Shown: positions 53,307-63,844 of the stretch, one piece after another
How positions within the stretch are numbered: position 1 is the first letter of the stretch
Layout: each line of letters starts with the position of its first letter
Notes under the pieces: model-generated
What the model was told of the DNA's origin: nothing
Seen by the model: only the letters and a program-made list of their open reading frames with translations
The model's database searches: none
Translations under genes and position numbers: made by a program
Source: Lachnospiraceae bacterium
Lineage (GTDB): Bacteria; Bacillota; Clostridia; Lachnospirales; Lachnospiraceae
NCBI GenBank assembly: GCA_017521605.1
Contig: JAFXCD010000009.1
Location: 173,649-237,648, forward strand
Direction of reading: 5' to 3'
DNA length: 64,000 nucleotides

Positions 53307-53324
53307 AAAGTCTCCTTGCTATGC

Positions 53325-54215
53325 TTATTTAAGCATCTCCAATAATCTATCCAAGTCATCATGACTATAAAATTCAATTTCAATTTTACCGGCACCATTT
53401 CCTTTGGAGCTAACCGAGACTTTAGTACCCAGACTTTGTTTTAGTTTTTCTTCTATATCCTGATAAATTGCCTGCATTGCCTTATCATCTAATTTTTTAG
53501 GCTTAGGTGCTTTATGTAAATTCTTCACCAACTTTTCTATATCACGTACACTCAGCTTCTCATCAAAAATCTTCTGTGCTAATGTATACTGTTCTTCACC
53601 ATCCTCAACAGCCAATAATGCTCTGGCATGTCCGGTACTAATCATATCATCTATTACCATTTGTTGAACTTTTTCATTTAATTTCAAAAGTCTGATTGAA
53701 TTGGTAACTGCTGCACGACTCTTAGATACTCTCTCTGCCACCTCGTCCTGTTTCAGATTGAACTCTGTTAATAATTTCTTATAGGCTAACGCCTCTTCAA
53801 TAGGATTTAAATCCTCTCTTTGTATATTTTCAATCAGAGAAATTTCTACGATTTCCTGCTCGGTATAGTTCTTAATAATAACCGGTACTTCTTTTAAACC
53901 GGCTAACTTGGCTGCACGCCAACGACGTTCACCTGCAATTATTTCATAATAATCTTTACGTTCCTGTACCAGGATGGGTTGAAGTAATCCAAATTGCTTA
54001 ATAGAATCAGCTAACTCCTGTAAAGCATCTTCATCAAAATATTTACGGGGCTGTTCTCTGTTAGGTTCTACCTTTGTAATCTTTACAATGGTTTCACCCT
54101 GTTCTTTTTCTTTTACTACTTCTGTTTTCTTAATTTCCTGTACTTTTTTTTCTTCTCCTACAACATTAGGAATCATCAAGTCTAAACCTTTTCCTAATCC
54201 TCTTGGCTTTGCCAT
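53325..54215 (-). CDS. parB: ParB/Spo0J chromosome partition protein
   Basis: A 296-residue ParB. The CTP-binding N-domain includes box II GERRWRAAKLAGLKEVPVI near 94-112 and IENIQREDLNPIEEALAY near 124-141. The helix-turn-helix follows (DEVAERVSKSRAAVTNSIRL), then a C-terminal dimer domain. It binds the parS sites at 55.5 kb. Gap 12 bases to parA. Confidence 0.95.
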   Translation of the reverse strand: MAKPRGLGKGLDLMIPNVVGEEKKVQEIKKTEVVKEKEQGETIVKITKVEPNREQPRKYFDEDALQELADSIKQFGLLQPILVQERKDYYEIIAGERRWRAAKLAGLKEVPVIIKNYTEQEIVEISLIENIQREDLNPIEEALAYKKLLTEFNLKQDEVAERVSKSRAAVTNSIRLLKLNEKVQQMVIDDMISTGHARALLAVEDGEEQYTLAQKIFDEKLSVRDIEKLVKNLHKAPKPKKLDDKAMQAIYQDIEEKLKQSLGTKVSVSSKGNGAGKIEIEFYSHDDLDRLLEMLK

Positions 54216-54227
54216 AATCCTGTCCCC

Positions 54228-54995
54228 CTATTTACCATTCTTTTGTATGAGTTCTTTAGCTAAATCCAAATAACTTTCCGCACCGGATGATTTTGGGTCA
54301 TATTTTATAATAGGCATTCCAAAACTTGGTGCCTCTGCTAATCTGATGTTTCTTGGAATCATGGTATTAAATATATACTGTTTTAGATTACTCTTTACAT
54401 TTTCAACTACCTGCATGGAAAGATTTGTTCTGGAATCATACATTGTAAATACTACACCTTCCATTTCCAAATAGGGATTTAATCTTTCCTTTACCAAATT
54501 AACTGTATGTATCAACTGACTCAGTCCTTCTAATGCGTAATATTCACACTGAATAGGTACCAAAATACTGTTAGCTGTAGTCATGGAATTGATAGTCAAC
54601 ATATTTAAAGAAGGTGGACAATCTATAATTATATAGTCATATTTATAATTCACAAAGTCCACTGCATTTTTCAATATAAATTCTTTTCTGTCTACACCAA
54701 TTAATTCTATCTCCGCTGCGGCAAGATTTACGTTGGAAGGAATAATTGATACATTAGGAATTACATCATCTATAATACAATCCCTAATACTACATTCCTC
54801 CAATATTAATTCATAAATTGTATTTTCTATTTCATTTTTTTCGATACCGAAGCCACTTGTAGCATTTCCCTGTGGATCTGTATCAATTAATAAGACTTTC
54901 TTTCCTAATTCAGCTAGAGCTGCTGCCAAATTAATGGATGTAGTTGTCTTACCAACTCCACCCTTCTGGTTTGCTACTGCAATAATTCTTCCCAT
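54228..54995 (-). CDS. parA: ParA/Soj partition ATPase
   Basis: A 255-residue Walker-type ATPase with the deviant Walker A KGGVGKTTTSINLA near 10-23, Walker A' IDTDPQGNATSGFG near 39-52 and Walker B YDYIIIDCPPSLNML near 118-132. It works with ParB in origin segregation and DnaA control. A TATAAT (minus strand) at 55,034-55,039 is a likely -10. Confidence 0.95.
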   Translation of the reverse strand: MGRIIAVANQKGGVGKTTTSINLAAALAELGKKVLLIDTDPQGNATSGFGIEKNEIENTIYELILEECSIRDCIIDDVIPNVSIIPSNVNLAAAEIELIGVDRKEFILKNAVDFVNYKYDYIIIDCPPSLNMLTINSMTTANSILVPIQCEYYALEGLSQLIHTVNLVKERLNPYLEMEGVVFTMYDSRTNLSMQVVENVKSNLKQYIFNTMIPRNIRLAEAPSFGMPIIKYDPKSSGAESYLDLAKELIQKNGK

Positions 54996-55474
54996 ATTAA
55001 CTCCTTATCTTAAGCCTTCTCCAATATAAAGAAATTATACTCCTGCGTAAAATTTTCTACATCGTATATGACAGTACTTATTAATTATGAAACTAATTTA
55101 TAAATCACCTACTACTTATCATATGTATGGTAATACCTATAAAATAGCTTCATAATTTTATAGGTCGTTTTGTTCGTTAAATATTCGTCATCACAGATCA
55201 ATAAATATGTTTATGTCTGTGATGACGATTTTTAATTTCTGCCACATATGCACATTATACCATAAATTATACTTTATATCCATATAAATCTGTTTTAAAA
55301 AATGCCGAAAATAAATAAATATAATCGTGTATACTTGTGTAATATAGAGTGTCTAAACATAGTATCTATTATATAAAACAATCTATACACTTTGTTTTAC
55401 AACTGTTTATTAATGTTTCACACATGAATTTATACAATGTTTCACATTCATATCACTATATATAGGGGTATAAA

Positions 55475-55490
55475 TGTTTCACGTGAAACA
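55475..55490. promoter_or_regulatory. parS: parS site 1
   Basis: Perfect TGTTTCACGTGAAACA, the bacterial parS consensus bound by ParB. Confidence 0.95.
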
Positions 55491-55533
55491 TTATATTGTG
55501 TTTTATTAACTATACCTATTAAGAAAGAAGGAA

Positions 55534-55549
55534 TGTTTCACGTGAAACA
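55534..55549. promoter_or_regulatory. parS: parS site 2 inside a terminator-like hairpin
   Basis: A second TGTTTCACGTGAAACA. It is embedded in a longer palindrome, AAGAAGGAA at the left and TTCCTTCTT at the right, just behind the response regulator gene, so the same DNA may work as partition site and as terminator. Confidence 0.9.
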
Positions 55550-55573
55550 TTCCTTCTTTTAATAAACTAAATT

Positions 55574-56218
55574 CTAATATAATTTAGCTAAATCATTTTT
55601 TATTGCAAATACCGCAGCTTGAGTTCTATCATTAACATCAATTTTTTTAAATAAATTAGATATATGATTTTTAACAGTACGTTCACTAATATTAAGTTCT
55701 ATAGCTATTTCTTTATTAAACATACCTTTTGTTATATATATCAACATCTCTTTTTCACGTTTTGTTAATGAAGCAACTTTTTCTTTATCTAAAGTTCTTA
55801 TAAGTAATCGATTATTCATTAATGGTACTAAACTAGGTTGTATATATTTTCCCCCTCTAAAGAGAGATTTAATTGCTTTTTTCAATTCAACAGATTCAGA
55901 ATCTTTTACCATATATCCTTCAACACCTAAATCAACAGCCTTTAATAAATAATCAACTTCATTGTGTACTGTTAACATCAATACTTTTACAGGATATTTT
56001 CTTTTTCTAATCTCTATTAATACATCAATCCCATTTTTTTTTGGCATATTAATATCCAATAATAATACATCCGGCATTATAATAGATAATTCATTTAAAC
56101 AGGCTTCACCATCACTGACTTCACATATAACTTCTATACTCCCATCATATTCTAATAATTGTCTAATACCTTCCCTACATAAAATATGATCGTCAGCTAA
56201 CATTACCTTAATACTCAT
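55574..56218 (-). CDS. NarL/LuxR-family response regulator
   Basis: A 214-residue protein: a receiver domain with the phosphorylated Asp in VLLDINMPKKNG near 55, and a C-terminal LuxR-type helix-turn-helix (LTKREKEMLIYITKGMFNKE, then ISERTVKNHISNL). It is the partner of the histidine kinase 16 bases upstream. Very AT-rich. Confidence 0.9.
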   Translation of the reverse strand: MSIKVMLADDHILCREGIRQLLEYDGSIEVICEVSDGEACLNELSIIMPDVLLLDINMPKKNGIDVLIEIRKRKYPVKVLMLTVHNEVDYLLKAVDLGVEGYMVKDSESVELKKAIKSLFRGGKYIQPSLVPLMNNRLLIRTLDKEKVASLTKREKEMLIYITKGMFNKEIAIELNISERTVKNHISNLFKKIDVNDRTQAAVFAIKNDLAKLY

Positions 56219-56234
56219 AAGTTAATAAGCTCCT

Positions 56235-56900
56235 TTAATTTAATGGAATCACAATATCAATTTTCAGTCCACTTCCTATATCAGTTGTATAAGTAATACT
56301 ACCATTTAAAATTTTTACTCTTTCACGTACAATCGACATTCCATGACTGATTCTTGTATTTGATATATTATTCTTTTCAAAACCCTTACCATTATCTTCA
56401 ACACATATAACAATTTCATTTTTAAATTTCTTACATAGAAATCTAATTTGTGTTCCTCCTGAATATTTTACAGCATTCATAATACATTCAACTACTATTC
56501 TATAAATATTCAAAAAAATATCTTTATCAACATCTATTGTATCAATATCTAAAATATACTGAAATTTAGTATTTTTCCTTAACCAATTAAAAAAAACACC
56601 AAATGCTTCTTTTAAACCTAAATCATCTAAAATAGCAGGACGCAAATCAAAAATAATATTTCTAATATCATTCATAGTATGTTTTAATGACTTTTTAATA
56701 TTCATTAGTTCCGTCTTTGCTTTTTCAGAATCATTTTCAATATATAAACTTAACAATTCAAGTTTATGATAAATATATGTTAAATCATGTAAAGTCGTAT
56801 CATGTAAGTCTCTTGCAATTCTCTTTCTCTCAGTTTCTTGCACTTCAAAAATAGATTTACTTATATTCGTATTGTTTATATCATTATTTTTTTTACTCAT
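56235..56900 (-). CDS. Cytoplasmic DesK/NarL-type histidine kinase
   Basis: A 221-residue protein without a membrane segment. The HisKA_3 phosphorylation site is RIARDLHDTTLHDLTY near 28-43; the ATPase part has CVEDNGKGFEKN and a C-terminal GSGLKIDIVIPL. Missing a sensor domain, it may use a partner protein. Its start lies just behind rsmG, so it is probably cotranscribed with mnmG-rsmG. Confidence 0.88.
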   Translation of the reverse strand: MSKKNNDINNTNISKSIFEVQETERKRIARDLHDTTLHDLTYIYHKLELLSLYIENDSEKAKTELMNIKKSLKHTMNDIRNIIFDLRPAILDDLGLKEAFGVFFNWLRKNTKFQYILDIDTIDVDKDIFLNIYRIVVECIMNAVKYSGGTQIRFLCKKFKNEIVICVEDNGKGFEKNNISNTRISHGMSIVRERVKILNGSITYTTDIGSGLKIDIVIPLN

Positions 56901-56902
56901 AT

Positions 56903-57625
56903 TTATACCAAAGGTTCCTTTGAAGGTAATCCGGCTTTTCTGGGATATTTTTTAGCAGTTAAGTTTACTTTCTTAATCACTACTAAATTACGATATATAT
57001 CTGATTCAGGCAAATAAAATTCTTCACATCTTTGGAATTCACCACCCAACAACTTAATTGCATTTTTTGCAATTTTCATTTCCTCTTCCATCTTTTCAGA
57101 CTTATAAGAAATAAATTCACCACCAACTTTTACATAAGGTAAACAATATTCTGATAAAGTAGATAAATTTGCTACTGCCCTGGAAACACATAAATCAAAT
57201 TTTTCACGTAATTTTCCGGGCTTTGCAAAATCTTCCGCTCGTCCATGAATTGCCTCTATATCGGTAAGTCCCAATTCATTAATAACTTCATTCAAAAAAA
57301 TAATTCTTTTATTTAAAGAATCCAAAAGAGTAACCCTTAAATTTGGAAACGCAATTTTTAATGCAAGTCCTGGAAATCCTGCACCGGTTCCAACATCAAT
57401 TACAGTAGAATTCTTTGAAACATCAAAAGCTTTTATCAATGATAAACTATCAACAAAATGCTTTTTCATTACTTCATCATATTCTGTAATAGCTGTAAGG
57501 TTCATAAAACCATTCCACTCTACCAGTAATTCATAATATCTCAAGAATTGAAATATTTGTTTTTGTGTTAATTTAATATTTAAATTTAGTAAATCTCGAT
57601 TAAATTGAGTTGTATTATATTCCAT
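56903..57625 (-). CDS. rsmG: 16S rRNA G527 methyltransferase
   Basis: A 240-residue RsmG (GidB). The AdoMet loop is VIDVGTGAGFPGLALK near 72-87, followed by VTLLDSLNKRIIFLNEV. It methylates N7 of G527 in 16S rRNA. Position after mnmG is the usual one. Confidence 0.95.
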   Translation of the reverse strand: MEYNTTQFNRDLLNLNIKLTQKQIFQFLRYYELLVEWNGFMNLTAITEYDEVMKKHFVDSLSLIKAFDVSKNSTVIDVGTGAGFPGLALKIAFPNLRVTLLDSLNKRIIFLNEVINELGLTDIEAIHGRAEDFAKPGKLREKFDLCVSRAVANLSTLSEYCLPYVKVGGEFISYKSEKMEEEMKIAKNAIKLLGGEFQRCEEFYLPESDIYRNLVVIKKVNLTAKKYPRKAGLPSKEPLV

Positions 57626-57673
57626 GAATATTATACTCCATTTTATATTTATTTACAATATATTGATTATATT

Positions 57674-59599
57674 TTATTTCTTTTTCGTATGTTGTTCTAA
57701 AAATACTAACATTACAGAAATATCTGCAGGTGACACTCCGGAAATACGAGAAGCTTGTCCAACTGAAATAGGCCTGAACATTTTCAATTTCTGACGAGCT
57801 TCCAATCTCAATGAAGGTACTTCATCATAATCCAAATCTTCAGGTATCATTTTCTTTTCCATCTTTTTATACTGTTCAACCTGACGAAGCTGTCGAATAA
57901 TATAGCCTTCATATTTAATCTCAATCTCAACCTGTTCAATCACATCAGCAGGTAATTTTTCCTTACCACAAATTTGTAAAGCAAAGGATTCTCTTTCCGA
58001 ATCAATCTCAGACAAGGCGGCATAGCCTAACTCAGGACGACATATTAATTCTGCTAATGAAGCTGCTGTTTTTAATGCAGTACTTCCCTGAGCCTCTAAA
58101 AATGCTTGCACATTTTTATTAGCACCTACAGTTGTATTTTTAAGTCTTTCTATTTCATTCTTAATCAATACTTCCTTCTTTAATAGAGCCTGATATTCTT
58201 CTTCAGTTATTAAACCGACTTCATAACCTTTCTTGCGTAAACGTAAATCAGCATTATCCTGACGAAGTAACAAACGATACTCTGCTCTGGAAGTCATCAT
58301 ACGATAGGGTTCCCTGTTATCTTTAGTTACCAAATCATCTATCAATACTCCAATATAACTTTCTGAACGATCCAGTATTAAAGGGTCCTTTCCAAGAATA
58401 GACATAGATGCATTTATACCTGCAATCAGTCCCTGTGCAGCCGCTTCTTCATAACCGCTACTTCCGTTAAACTGTCCGGCACTAAATAATCCTCTAATAT
58501 TTTTAAACTCCAGACTGGGGTATAATTCTCTTGCATTAATGCAATCATATTCAATAGCATAGGCATTACGAACTATTTTGCAATTCTCCAGACCGGGTAC
58601 TGTACGATACATAGCCAACTGTACATCCTCCGGCAAAGAAGAAGACATACCACCTACATACATTTCATTGGTATGGATGCCTTCCGGCTCTATAAATACC
58701 TGATGCCTTTCCTTATCTGCAAATTTGACTACCTTATCTTCAATAGAAGGGCAGTATCTGGGACCGGTACCTTCAATAATACCGGCATAAATAGGAGAAC
58801 GATCCAGATTTCCACGAATAATCTCATGAGTTCTTTCATTGGTATAAGTAAGCCAACAACTAACCTGTTCCTTTTGAACAGATTCAGGATCAGTAGAAAA
58901 AGAGAATGGTACTACTCTTTCATCTCCAAATTGTTCTTCCATCTTAGTAAAATCAATACTCCTCTTATCCATACGGGCAGGAGTACCTGTTTTAAATCGA
59001 CGAATTTCAATACCCATACTTTTCAGACTATCTGTTAAAAAATTAGCTGCTTGTAATCCATTTGGTCCTGTATAAGTAATAGCTTCACCACAAAGGCATC
59101 TTGCTTTCAAATAAGTACCTGTACAAAGAACAATTGCCTTACATTCATAAATAGCACCTGTATATGTTTTTACACCTGTTATCTTTTTCTTATCATTATC
59201 ATTTTCCCATAAAATCTCACAAATCTCTGCCTGTTTAATAGTAAGATGATCCTGATTTTCCAATATTTTACGCATTTCACGGGTATAATCCGCCTTATCC
59301 GCTTGTGCTCTTAAGGAATGTACTGCAGGTCCTTTAGAAATATTCAACATCTTTGACTGGATAAAGGTTTTATCTATATTTTTACCCATCTCACCACCCA
59401 GAGCATCAATTTCACGTACTAAATGTCCTTTTGAAGAACCACCTATATTGGGATTGCAGGGCATCAAAGCAATACTATCCACACTTACTGTAAAAATTAC
59501 AGTCTCTAAACCTAATCTGGCACATGCAAGAGCTGCTTCACATCCAGCATGTCCCGCACCAACTATACATACATCTACTTGTTCTCTTATTTCAGGCAT
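57674..59599 (-). CDS. mnmG: tRNA modification FAD enzyme MnmG
   Basis: A 641-residue protein, slightly longer than usual (620-630). FAD-binding [18 protein letters not shown] near 13-31, [19 protein letters not shown] near 52-70 and [16 protein letters not shown] near 370. With MnmE it makes the cmnm5 group at U34 of tRNAs. Confidence 0.95.
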   Translation of the reverse strand: MPEIREQVDVCIVGAGHAGCEAALACARLGLETVIFTVSVDSIALMPCNPNIGGSSKGHLVREIDALGGEMGKNIDKTFIQSKMLNISKGPAVHSLRAQADKADYTREMRKILENQDHLTIKQAEICEILWENDNDKKKITGVKTYTGAIYECKAIVLCTGTYLKARCLCGEAITYTGPNGLQAANFLTDSLKSMGIEIRRFKTGTPARMDKRSIDFTKMEEQFGDERVVPFSFSTDPESVQKEQVSCWLTYTNERTHEIIRGNLDRSPIYAGIIEGTGPRYCPSIEDKVVKFADKERHQVFIEPEGIHTNEMYVGGMSSSLPEDVQLAMYRTVPGLENCKIVRNAYAIEYDCINARELYPSLEFKNIRGLFSAGQFNGSSGYEEAAAQGLIAGINASMSILGKDPLILDRSESYIGVLIDDLVTKDNREPYRMMTSRAEYRLLLRQDNADLRLRKKGYEVGLITEEEYQALLKKEVLIKNEIERLKNTTVGANKNVQAFLEAQGSTALKTAASLAELICRPELGYAALSEIDSERESFALQICGKEKLPADVIEQVEIEIKYEGYIIRQLRQVEQYKKMEKKMIPEDLDYDEVPSLRLEARQKLKMFRPISVGQASRISGVSPADISVMLVFLEQHTKKK

Positions 59600-59631
59600 A
59601 TATATTCCTCACTATATTTTTAATATCCAAT

Positions 59632-61041
59632 CTATTTTCCCATGCAAAACTTCGTGAATATTTCATTTATCAAGTCTTCATTAACTTCTTCACCTATAAT
59701 ATAACCTAATGATGCATATGCACTCATCAAATCGATAAAATAGAAATCTTCTGGCATATGCATTTCCAGGCTATTCATTACCATCTTTAGACTTTTTTCT
59801 GTTTCAACTAAAGCTTCCTTATGGCGCATATTGGTAATAACAACTTCTTCGTTGGATTTAATCCGGCCTTGCAAAAACATATTTTTTATAATTTCTTCAA
59901 ATTCTTCCATACCTGTATTTTCTTTGGTAGAAGTACGTACCAATTCCATATCTTTACTTCCGAATAATTCCTTTAATTCTTCCTCTGAAACCTTTCCTTC
60001 TAAATCAGACTTATTCAGTAATGTAATCACTTTTTTATCTTTAATAACTGAAATAATTTCTCTATCACTTTCATCAAGGGGAACAGAAGAATCTACTACA
60101 TAAATAATTAAATCAGCTTTTGCAGCGTATTCTTTTGCACGTTCTACACCTATTTTTTCTACAATATCCTCTGTATTATGAATTCCTGCAGTATCAATTA
60201 TATTGAGAGATATGCCACTCACACGAATATATTCCTGAAGTACATCCCTTGTAGTTCCTGCAATATCTGTAACGATTGCTCTTTCTTCTCCTACCATACG
60301 ATTCAATAAGGAAGATTTTCCGACATTGGGTTTTCCAACAATTACTGTATTAATACCTTCCTTCATCATTTTGCCATTATCTGCTGAAGCAATCAGCTTT
60401 TGCACTCTTTCTAAAATTGAAACTGCTTTTTCCTGCAACTTTTCTTCATAACCGTCCAGACTGATATGCTCAGGGTCATCTAATGCAGATTCAATAAAAG
60501 CAATTTCATAAATTATTTCTTCCCTTAATTTACGAACTGCTTCTGAAACACTACCTCTAAGTTGATCCACGGAGGATTTTAAGGCAAATTCATTTTGGGA
60601 ATGTATTAAATCCATAACTGCTTCAGCTTTTGCCAAATCTATACGACCATTTAAAAAGGCACGTTTTGTAAACTCTCCGGGTTCTGCCATTCTGGCACCA
60701 CATTTAATAATCAAATCTAAAACCTTCTGTAATAAAAGCACACCACCATGGCAGTTAATTTCTACTGTATCTTCTTTAGTATAAGAATTAGGTGCTTTCA
60801 TCAATGCCACCATAACCTCATCCACTATTCTTTTTTGAAAATCTTCTTCTTTAGAAAAACAATCTATTATATATCCATAATGAATGGTATGTGTTTTAAA
60901 TCTACAAAAACAGCTTTTACCATTTTTATTAACAAATAGTCTATTTACAATTTCAACTGCATCATCACCTGTCACTCTTATAATACCAATACCGGAATCT
61001 GAAAGTGCAGTAGCAATAGCAACAATGGTATCTGTTTTCAT
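59632..61041 (-). CDS. mnmE: tRNA modification GTPase MnmE
   Basis: A 469-residue protein with an N-terminal tetrahydrofolate-binding domain, helical domain and inserted G domain: GKPNVGKSS near 232 and DIAGTTRD near 256, NKSD near 345. The C-terminal FCMGK is the essential CxGK motif. Partner of MnmG. Confidence 0.95.
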   Translation of the reverse strand: MKTDTIVAIATALSDSGIGIIRVTGDDAVEIVNRLFVNKNGKSCFCRFKTHTIHYGYIIDCFSKEEDFQKRIVDEVMVALMKAPNSYTKEDTVEINCHGGVLLLQKVLDLIIKCGARMAEPGEFTKRAFLNGRIDLAKAEAVMDLIHSQNEFALKSSVDQLRGSVSEAVRKLREEIIYEIAFIESALDDPEHISLDGYEEKLQEKAVSILERVQKLIASADNGKMMKEGINTVIVGKPNVGKSSLLNRMVGEERAIVTDIAGTTRDVLQEYIRVSGISLNIIDTAGIHNTEDIVEKIGVERAKEYAAKADLIIYVVDSSVPLDESDREIISVIKDKKVITLLNKSDLEGKVSEEELKELFGSKDMELVRTSTKENTGMEEFEEIIKNMFLQGRIKSNEEVVITNMRHKEALVETEKSLKMVMNSLEMHMPEDFYFIDLMSAYASLGYIIGEEVNEDLINEIFTKFCMGK

Positions 61042-61125
61042 GAAAATCCTCCATTTCTAAAAATGCGCATTCGCATACATAATAATAATAAATCCTATGA
61101 AAAAAAATATCAATAAAAAAATAAA

Positions 61126-61153
61126 CCGGAAACAAGCATTTACTTGTTTCCGG
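61126..61153 (-). terminator. Terminator between jag and mnmE
   Basis: CCGGAAACAAG...CTTGTTTCCGG, followed on the minus strand by a T-rich stretch (TTTATTTTTTTA). mnmE would therefore have a promoter of its own in the ~80 bases after it. Confidence 0.85.
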
Positions 61154-61159
61154 CTATTT

Positions 61160-61783
61160 TTATTTCTTTAATGTAACAACTACTCTTCTGAAAGGTTCAT
61201 CACCTTCACTATGTGTACTTACATACTTATCATTCTGTAATGCAGAATGAATAATTCTTCTTTCATAAGGATTCATAGGCTCTAAGGATACTGTTCTCTT
61301 GGTTCTCTTAACCTTATAAGCAATGTTCTTTGCCAAATTTTCCAAGGTATCCTTTCTTCTTTGTCTATAATCTTCAGTATCAACTTTTACTCTTATATAA
61401 TCTTCATAATTCTTATTTACCACCAAAGATACTAAATATTGTAAAGAATCTAAGGTTTGTCCTCTTTTACCAATAAGAACACCCATATCATCTCCACTTA
61501 AATCAATATCCATATTCTTTTCTTCTTCATTATATTTTACTACTACTGCAACAACCATATTCATTGCTTCAAAAACTTCTTTAAGAAAATCCTTTGCAGT
61601 ATCTTCTACGGAAGATTTAACAGTTGCTTTAATTTTAGCAGCTTTTGCACCAATTCCTAAAAATCCTGCAGAACCTTCTTCTAATACTTCATATTCTAAC
61701 TTATCGCTTGTTACTCCTAATTTCTGACATGCTTCTGTAATACAATCACTTACTGTTTTTGCAGATATTTCAATAAATTCCAT
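61160..61783 (-). CDS. jag: Jag/KhpB RNA-binding protein
   Basis: A 207-residue protein: Jag N-domain (GSAGFLGIGAKAAKIKA near 37-53), KH domain with GKRGQTLDSLQYL near 109-121 and C-terminal R3H domain (NPYERRIIHSALQND near 172-186). It usually forms a pair with KhpA. It follows yidC. Confidence 0.93.
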   Translation of the reverse strand: MEFIEISAKTVSDCITEACQKLGVTSDKLEYEVLEEGSAGFLGIGAKAAKIKATVKSSVEDTAKDFLKEVFEAMNMVVAVVVKYNEEEKNMDIDLSGDDMGVLIGKRGQTLDSLQYLVSLVVNKNYEDYIRVKVDTEDYRQRRKDTLENLAKNIAYKVKRTKRTVSLEPMNPYERRIIHSALQNDKYVSTHSEGDEPFRRVVVTLKK

Positions 61784-61807
61784 GTTTTGATCCTCCCATC
61801 AAAAACC

Positions 61808-63127
61808 TTAATTTTTATTGTTTCTTTCATTATATTCTTTTACCATATTAGCCTTAGCCATCATACTACCGGGCTTAGCATTAGATGTGTAATTAGTTCT
61901 ATTTTTTGTATTATTATCATTATTTGAACTGCTTACATTATTCTGATAATTTGCATTACTCTGAATCTTCTTGGTATTCATATTTGCGTAAGCAGCCATA
62001 ATTTCCTGTTGCTGTTTCATTTTTTCTAACTTCTGAGCACTTTTTACTTCATTTTTCTTAATTAATTCATCAAAATCAATCTTATCAAAATGCTTGTTAC
62101 ATGCTATCTGAATAATGCCTCTTACTACAGAACCGGCAGTCCAGTAAATACCCATACCACAAGGTAATGTAAAACATAACCATGCAGACATAATAGGCAT
62201 TACCATATTCATGGTCTTTAAAGAAGACTCCATAGCACTTTCCTGTGAACTCTTATTTTTATCATTACTACTAGTCTGAGGCATTAATTTAACACTAATC
62301 CACTGTGTTAAAGCAGATAACAAAGGAATCATAATAGCTCCAATTACCAATCCCCATGCACCTGCAGCCCAGGCAGATTTTAATATATGATTAGGAGCAT
62401 TAGCAATATTTAAACCTAAAAAGCTATTATAAGTATCAATTAAACCGGTTGTAAGTTCATTACTTAATATCAACTGGTCATTTAAGGTTAATGAACTTAA
62501 TCCATAATGCTCTGCTACAATACCCATATCTGTAGAAGATAATTTATTTAATACATCAATAATACCATTGTGTAAATTATCTTCTGTAATGTGCTGTCCA
62601 TACATTCTTACAGTATTTTGAATAGTTGATACTTCAGAACTTGTAATAAATTTACCACCATCTACTTCTACTATTTTGTTTGCCAATACCATAAAAGCAT
62701 CCTTCATCTTGGTAACATATGCAGGAACAGATGCAATTACACGATATAAAGCTAACAAAATAGGCATTTGAATCAAAAGCTGTAAACAACTACCGGATGG
62801 AGATACACCGTATTTTGCATAAATCATCTGGATTTCCTGATTCTGAGCCATTTGAGACTGTTGGTCTGTTCTTCCTTTATACTTATCACGAATAGCCTGA
62901 ATCTCAGGATTTATCTTTGCATTCAGCTTAGAAAATTTTTGCTGTTTTAAAGTTAAAGGAAGCATCAATAAATTAATAATGATGGTAAATAAAATAATTG
63001 CCACACCTACATTGGCCAAATCAATCATGTCTAATCCTTTAAAAATAATATCCATGATTTTACCAAGAAGTCTGGTAATCCATCCTATTAATGCACCATC
63101 ATCCTGTGTTAAAAAAATAGCGTTCAT
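61808..63127 (-). CDS. yidC: Membrane protein insertase YidC
   Basis: A 439-residue protein with the YidC/Oxa1 core. Membrane segments include VGVAIILFTIIINLLMLPLT near 43-62, LLIQMPILLALYRVIASVPA and segments near 260 and 310. The tail (after ~350) is Lys/Asn/Gln-rich and long. It is without the large periplasmic domain, as in Gram-positives; no lipoprotein Cys is evident. Confidence 0.93.
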   Translation of the reverse strand: MNAIFLTQDDGALIGWITRLLGKIMDIIFKGLDMIDLANVGVAIILFTIIINLLMLPLTLKQQKFSKLNAKINPEIQAIRDKYKGRTDQQSQMAQNQEIQMIYAKYGVSPSGSCLQLLIQMPILLALYRVIASVPAYVTKMKDAFMVLANKIVEVDGGKFITSSEVSTIQNTVRMYGQHITEDNLHNGIIDVLNKLSSTDMGIVAEHYGLSSLTLNDQLILSNELTTGLIDTYNSFLGLNIANAPNHILKSAWAAGAWGLVIGAIMIPLLSALTQWISVKLMPQTSSNDKNKSSQESAMESSLKTMNMVMPIMSAWLCFTLPCGMGIYWTAGSVVRGIIQIACNKHFDKIDFDELIKKNEVKSAQKLEKMKQQQEIMAAYANMNTKKIQSNANYQNNVSSSNNDNNTKNRTNYTSNAKPGSMMAKANMVKEYNERNNKN

Positions 63128-63147
63128 TTATCCTCCTTGTATTACTC

Positions 63148-63357
63148 TTAAGGAACAGGATCATATCCTCCCTTCGAAAAAGGATTACATCTTAATATTC
63201 TCCATACAGCTAACAATGAACCTTTTATTGCCCCATATTTTTCTATGGCTTCCAATCCATATTCTGAACAACTGGGCACATAAGGACATTTAGTTCTTTT
63301 CATGGGTGATATATATTTTCTATACCATTTTATCAGAGTAATAAGTAGTTTTTTCAT
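63148..63357 (-). CDS. yidD: Membrane protein insertion efficiency factor YidD
   Basis: 69 residues from the ATG at 63,357 ([18 protein letters not shown]); a longer frame lacks a ribosome binding site. The C-terminal [13 protein letters not shown] signature is complete and [13 protein letters not shown] precedes it. Helper of YidC, standard position. Confidence 0.93.
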   Translation of the reverse strand: MKKLLITLIKWYRKYISPMKRTKCPYVPSCSEYGLEAIEKYGAIKGSLLAVWRILRCNPFSKGGYDPVP

Positions 63358-63419
63358 ATTATTATAACAAATCCTGCCTCTCATATTATTAAATATGGAT
63401 AAATTTAAATTAAATTTGT

Positions 63420-63776
63420 CTAATCTTCGTCGTAAAAATAAATTTTAATAATATGATGAAGCTTACTTAAGTGTAAAAGCGCACTTTCTACCTCTTTGTA
63501 ACCTACGGTAGCTGCACTTGCCCTTCCTACAATTACTATATCCAAACCACTATTGAATATATTTTCATGTAATCTGTAGCTTTCTCTTACCAATCTGGTA
63601 ACTCTGTGGCGAACCACACTATTACCTACTTTTTTACTGACACTTATTCCAATTCTGTTTTTGTCCAAGCCGTTTTTCTTTACATACATTATTAAATATT
63701 TATTCGCGTATGATTTTCCATTATTATAAACAAATCGGAATTGTTCATTCTTTTTTAATGACTCTGAAAACTTCAT
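63420..63776 (-). CDS. rnpA: Ribonuclease P protein component
   Basis: A 118-residue Rnp[21 protein letters not shown] near 41-60 and [10 protein letters not shown] near 62-71 form the RNA-binding signature. It supports P RNA in tRNA 5' processing. Lies between rpmH and yidD as usual. Confidence 0.95.
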   Translation of the reverse strand: MKFSESLKKNEQFRFVYNNGKSYANKYLIMYVKKNGLDKNRIGISVSKKVGNSVVRHRVTRLVRESYRLHENIFNSGLDIVIVGRASAATVGYKEVESALLHLSKLHHIIKIYFYDED

Positions 63777-63817
63777 AATATATCACAAATCCCTTCTTAT
63801 AAAAACATTTTCAGAGA

Positions 63818-63844
63818 GAAAAAAAGGTCACATTTCTGTGACCT
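63818..63844 (-). terminator. Terminator overlapping the rpmH stop codon
   Basis: AGGTCACA-TTTC-TGTGACCT with a T-run on the minus strand. It begins in the rpmH stop codon and would reduce read-through into rnpA. Confidence 0.8.

Larger units (their letters stand above)
54996..55573. other. Non-coding region upstream of parA with parS sites
   Basis: 578 bases without a gene. It contains the parA promoter candidate near 55,034, a 13-bp perfect hairpin (TCGTCATCACAGA/TCTGTGATGACGA) at 55,185-55,227 followed by five T on the plus strand, parS half-site-like TGTTTCACA motifs near 55,414 and 55,437, and two full parS sites. Confidence 0.8.
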
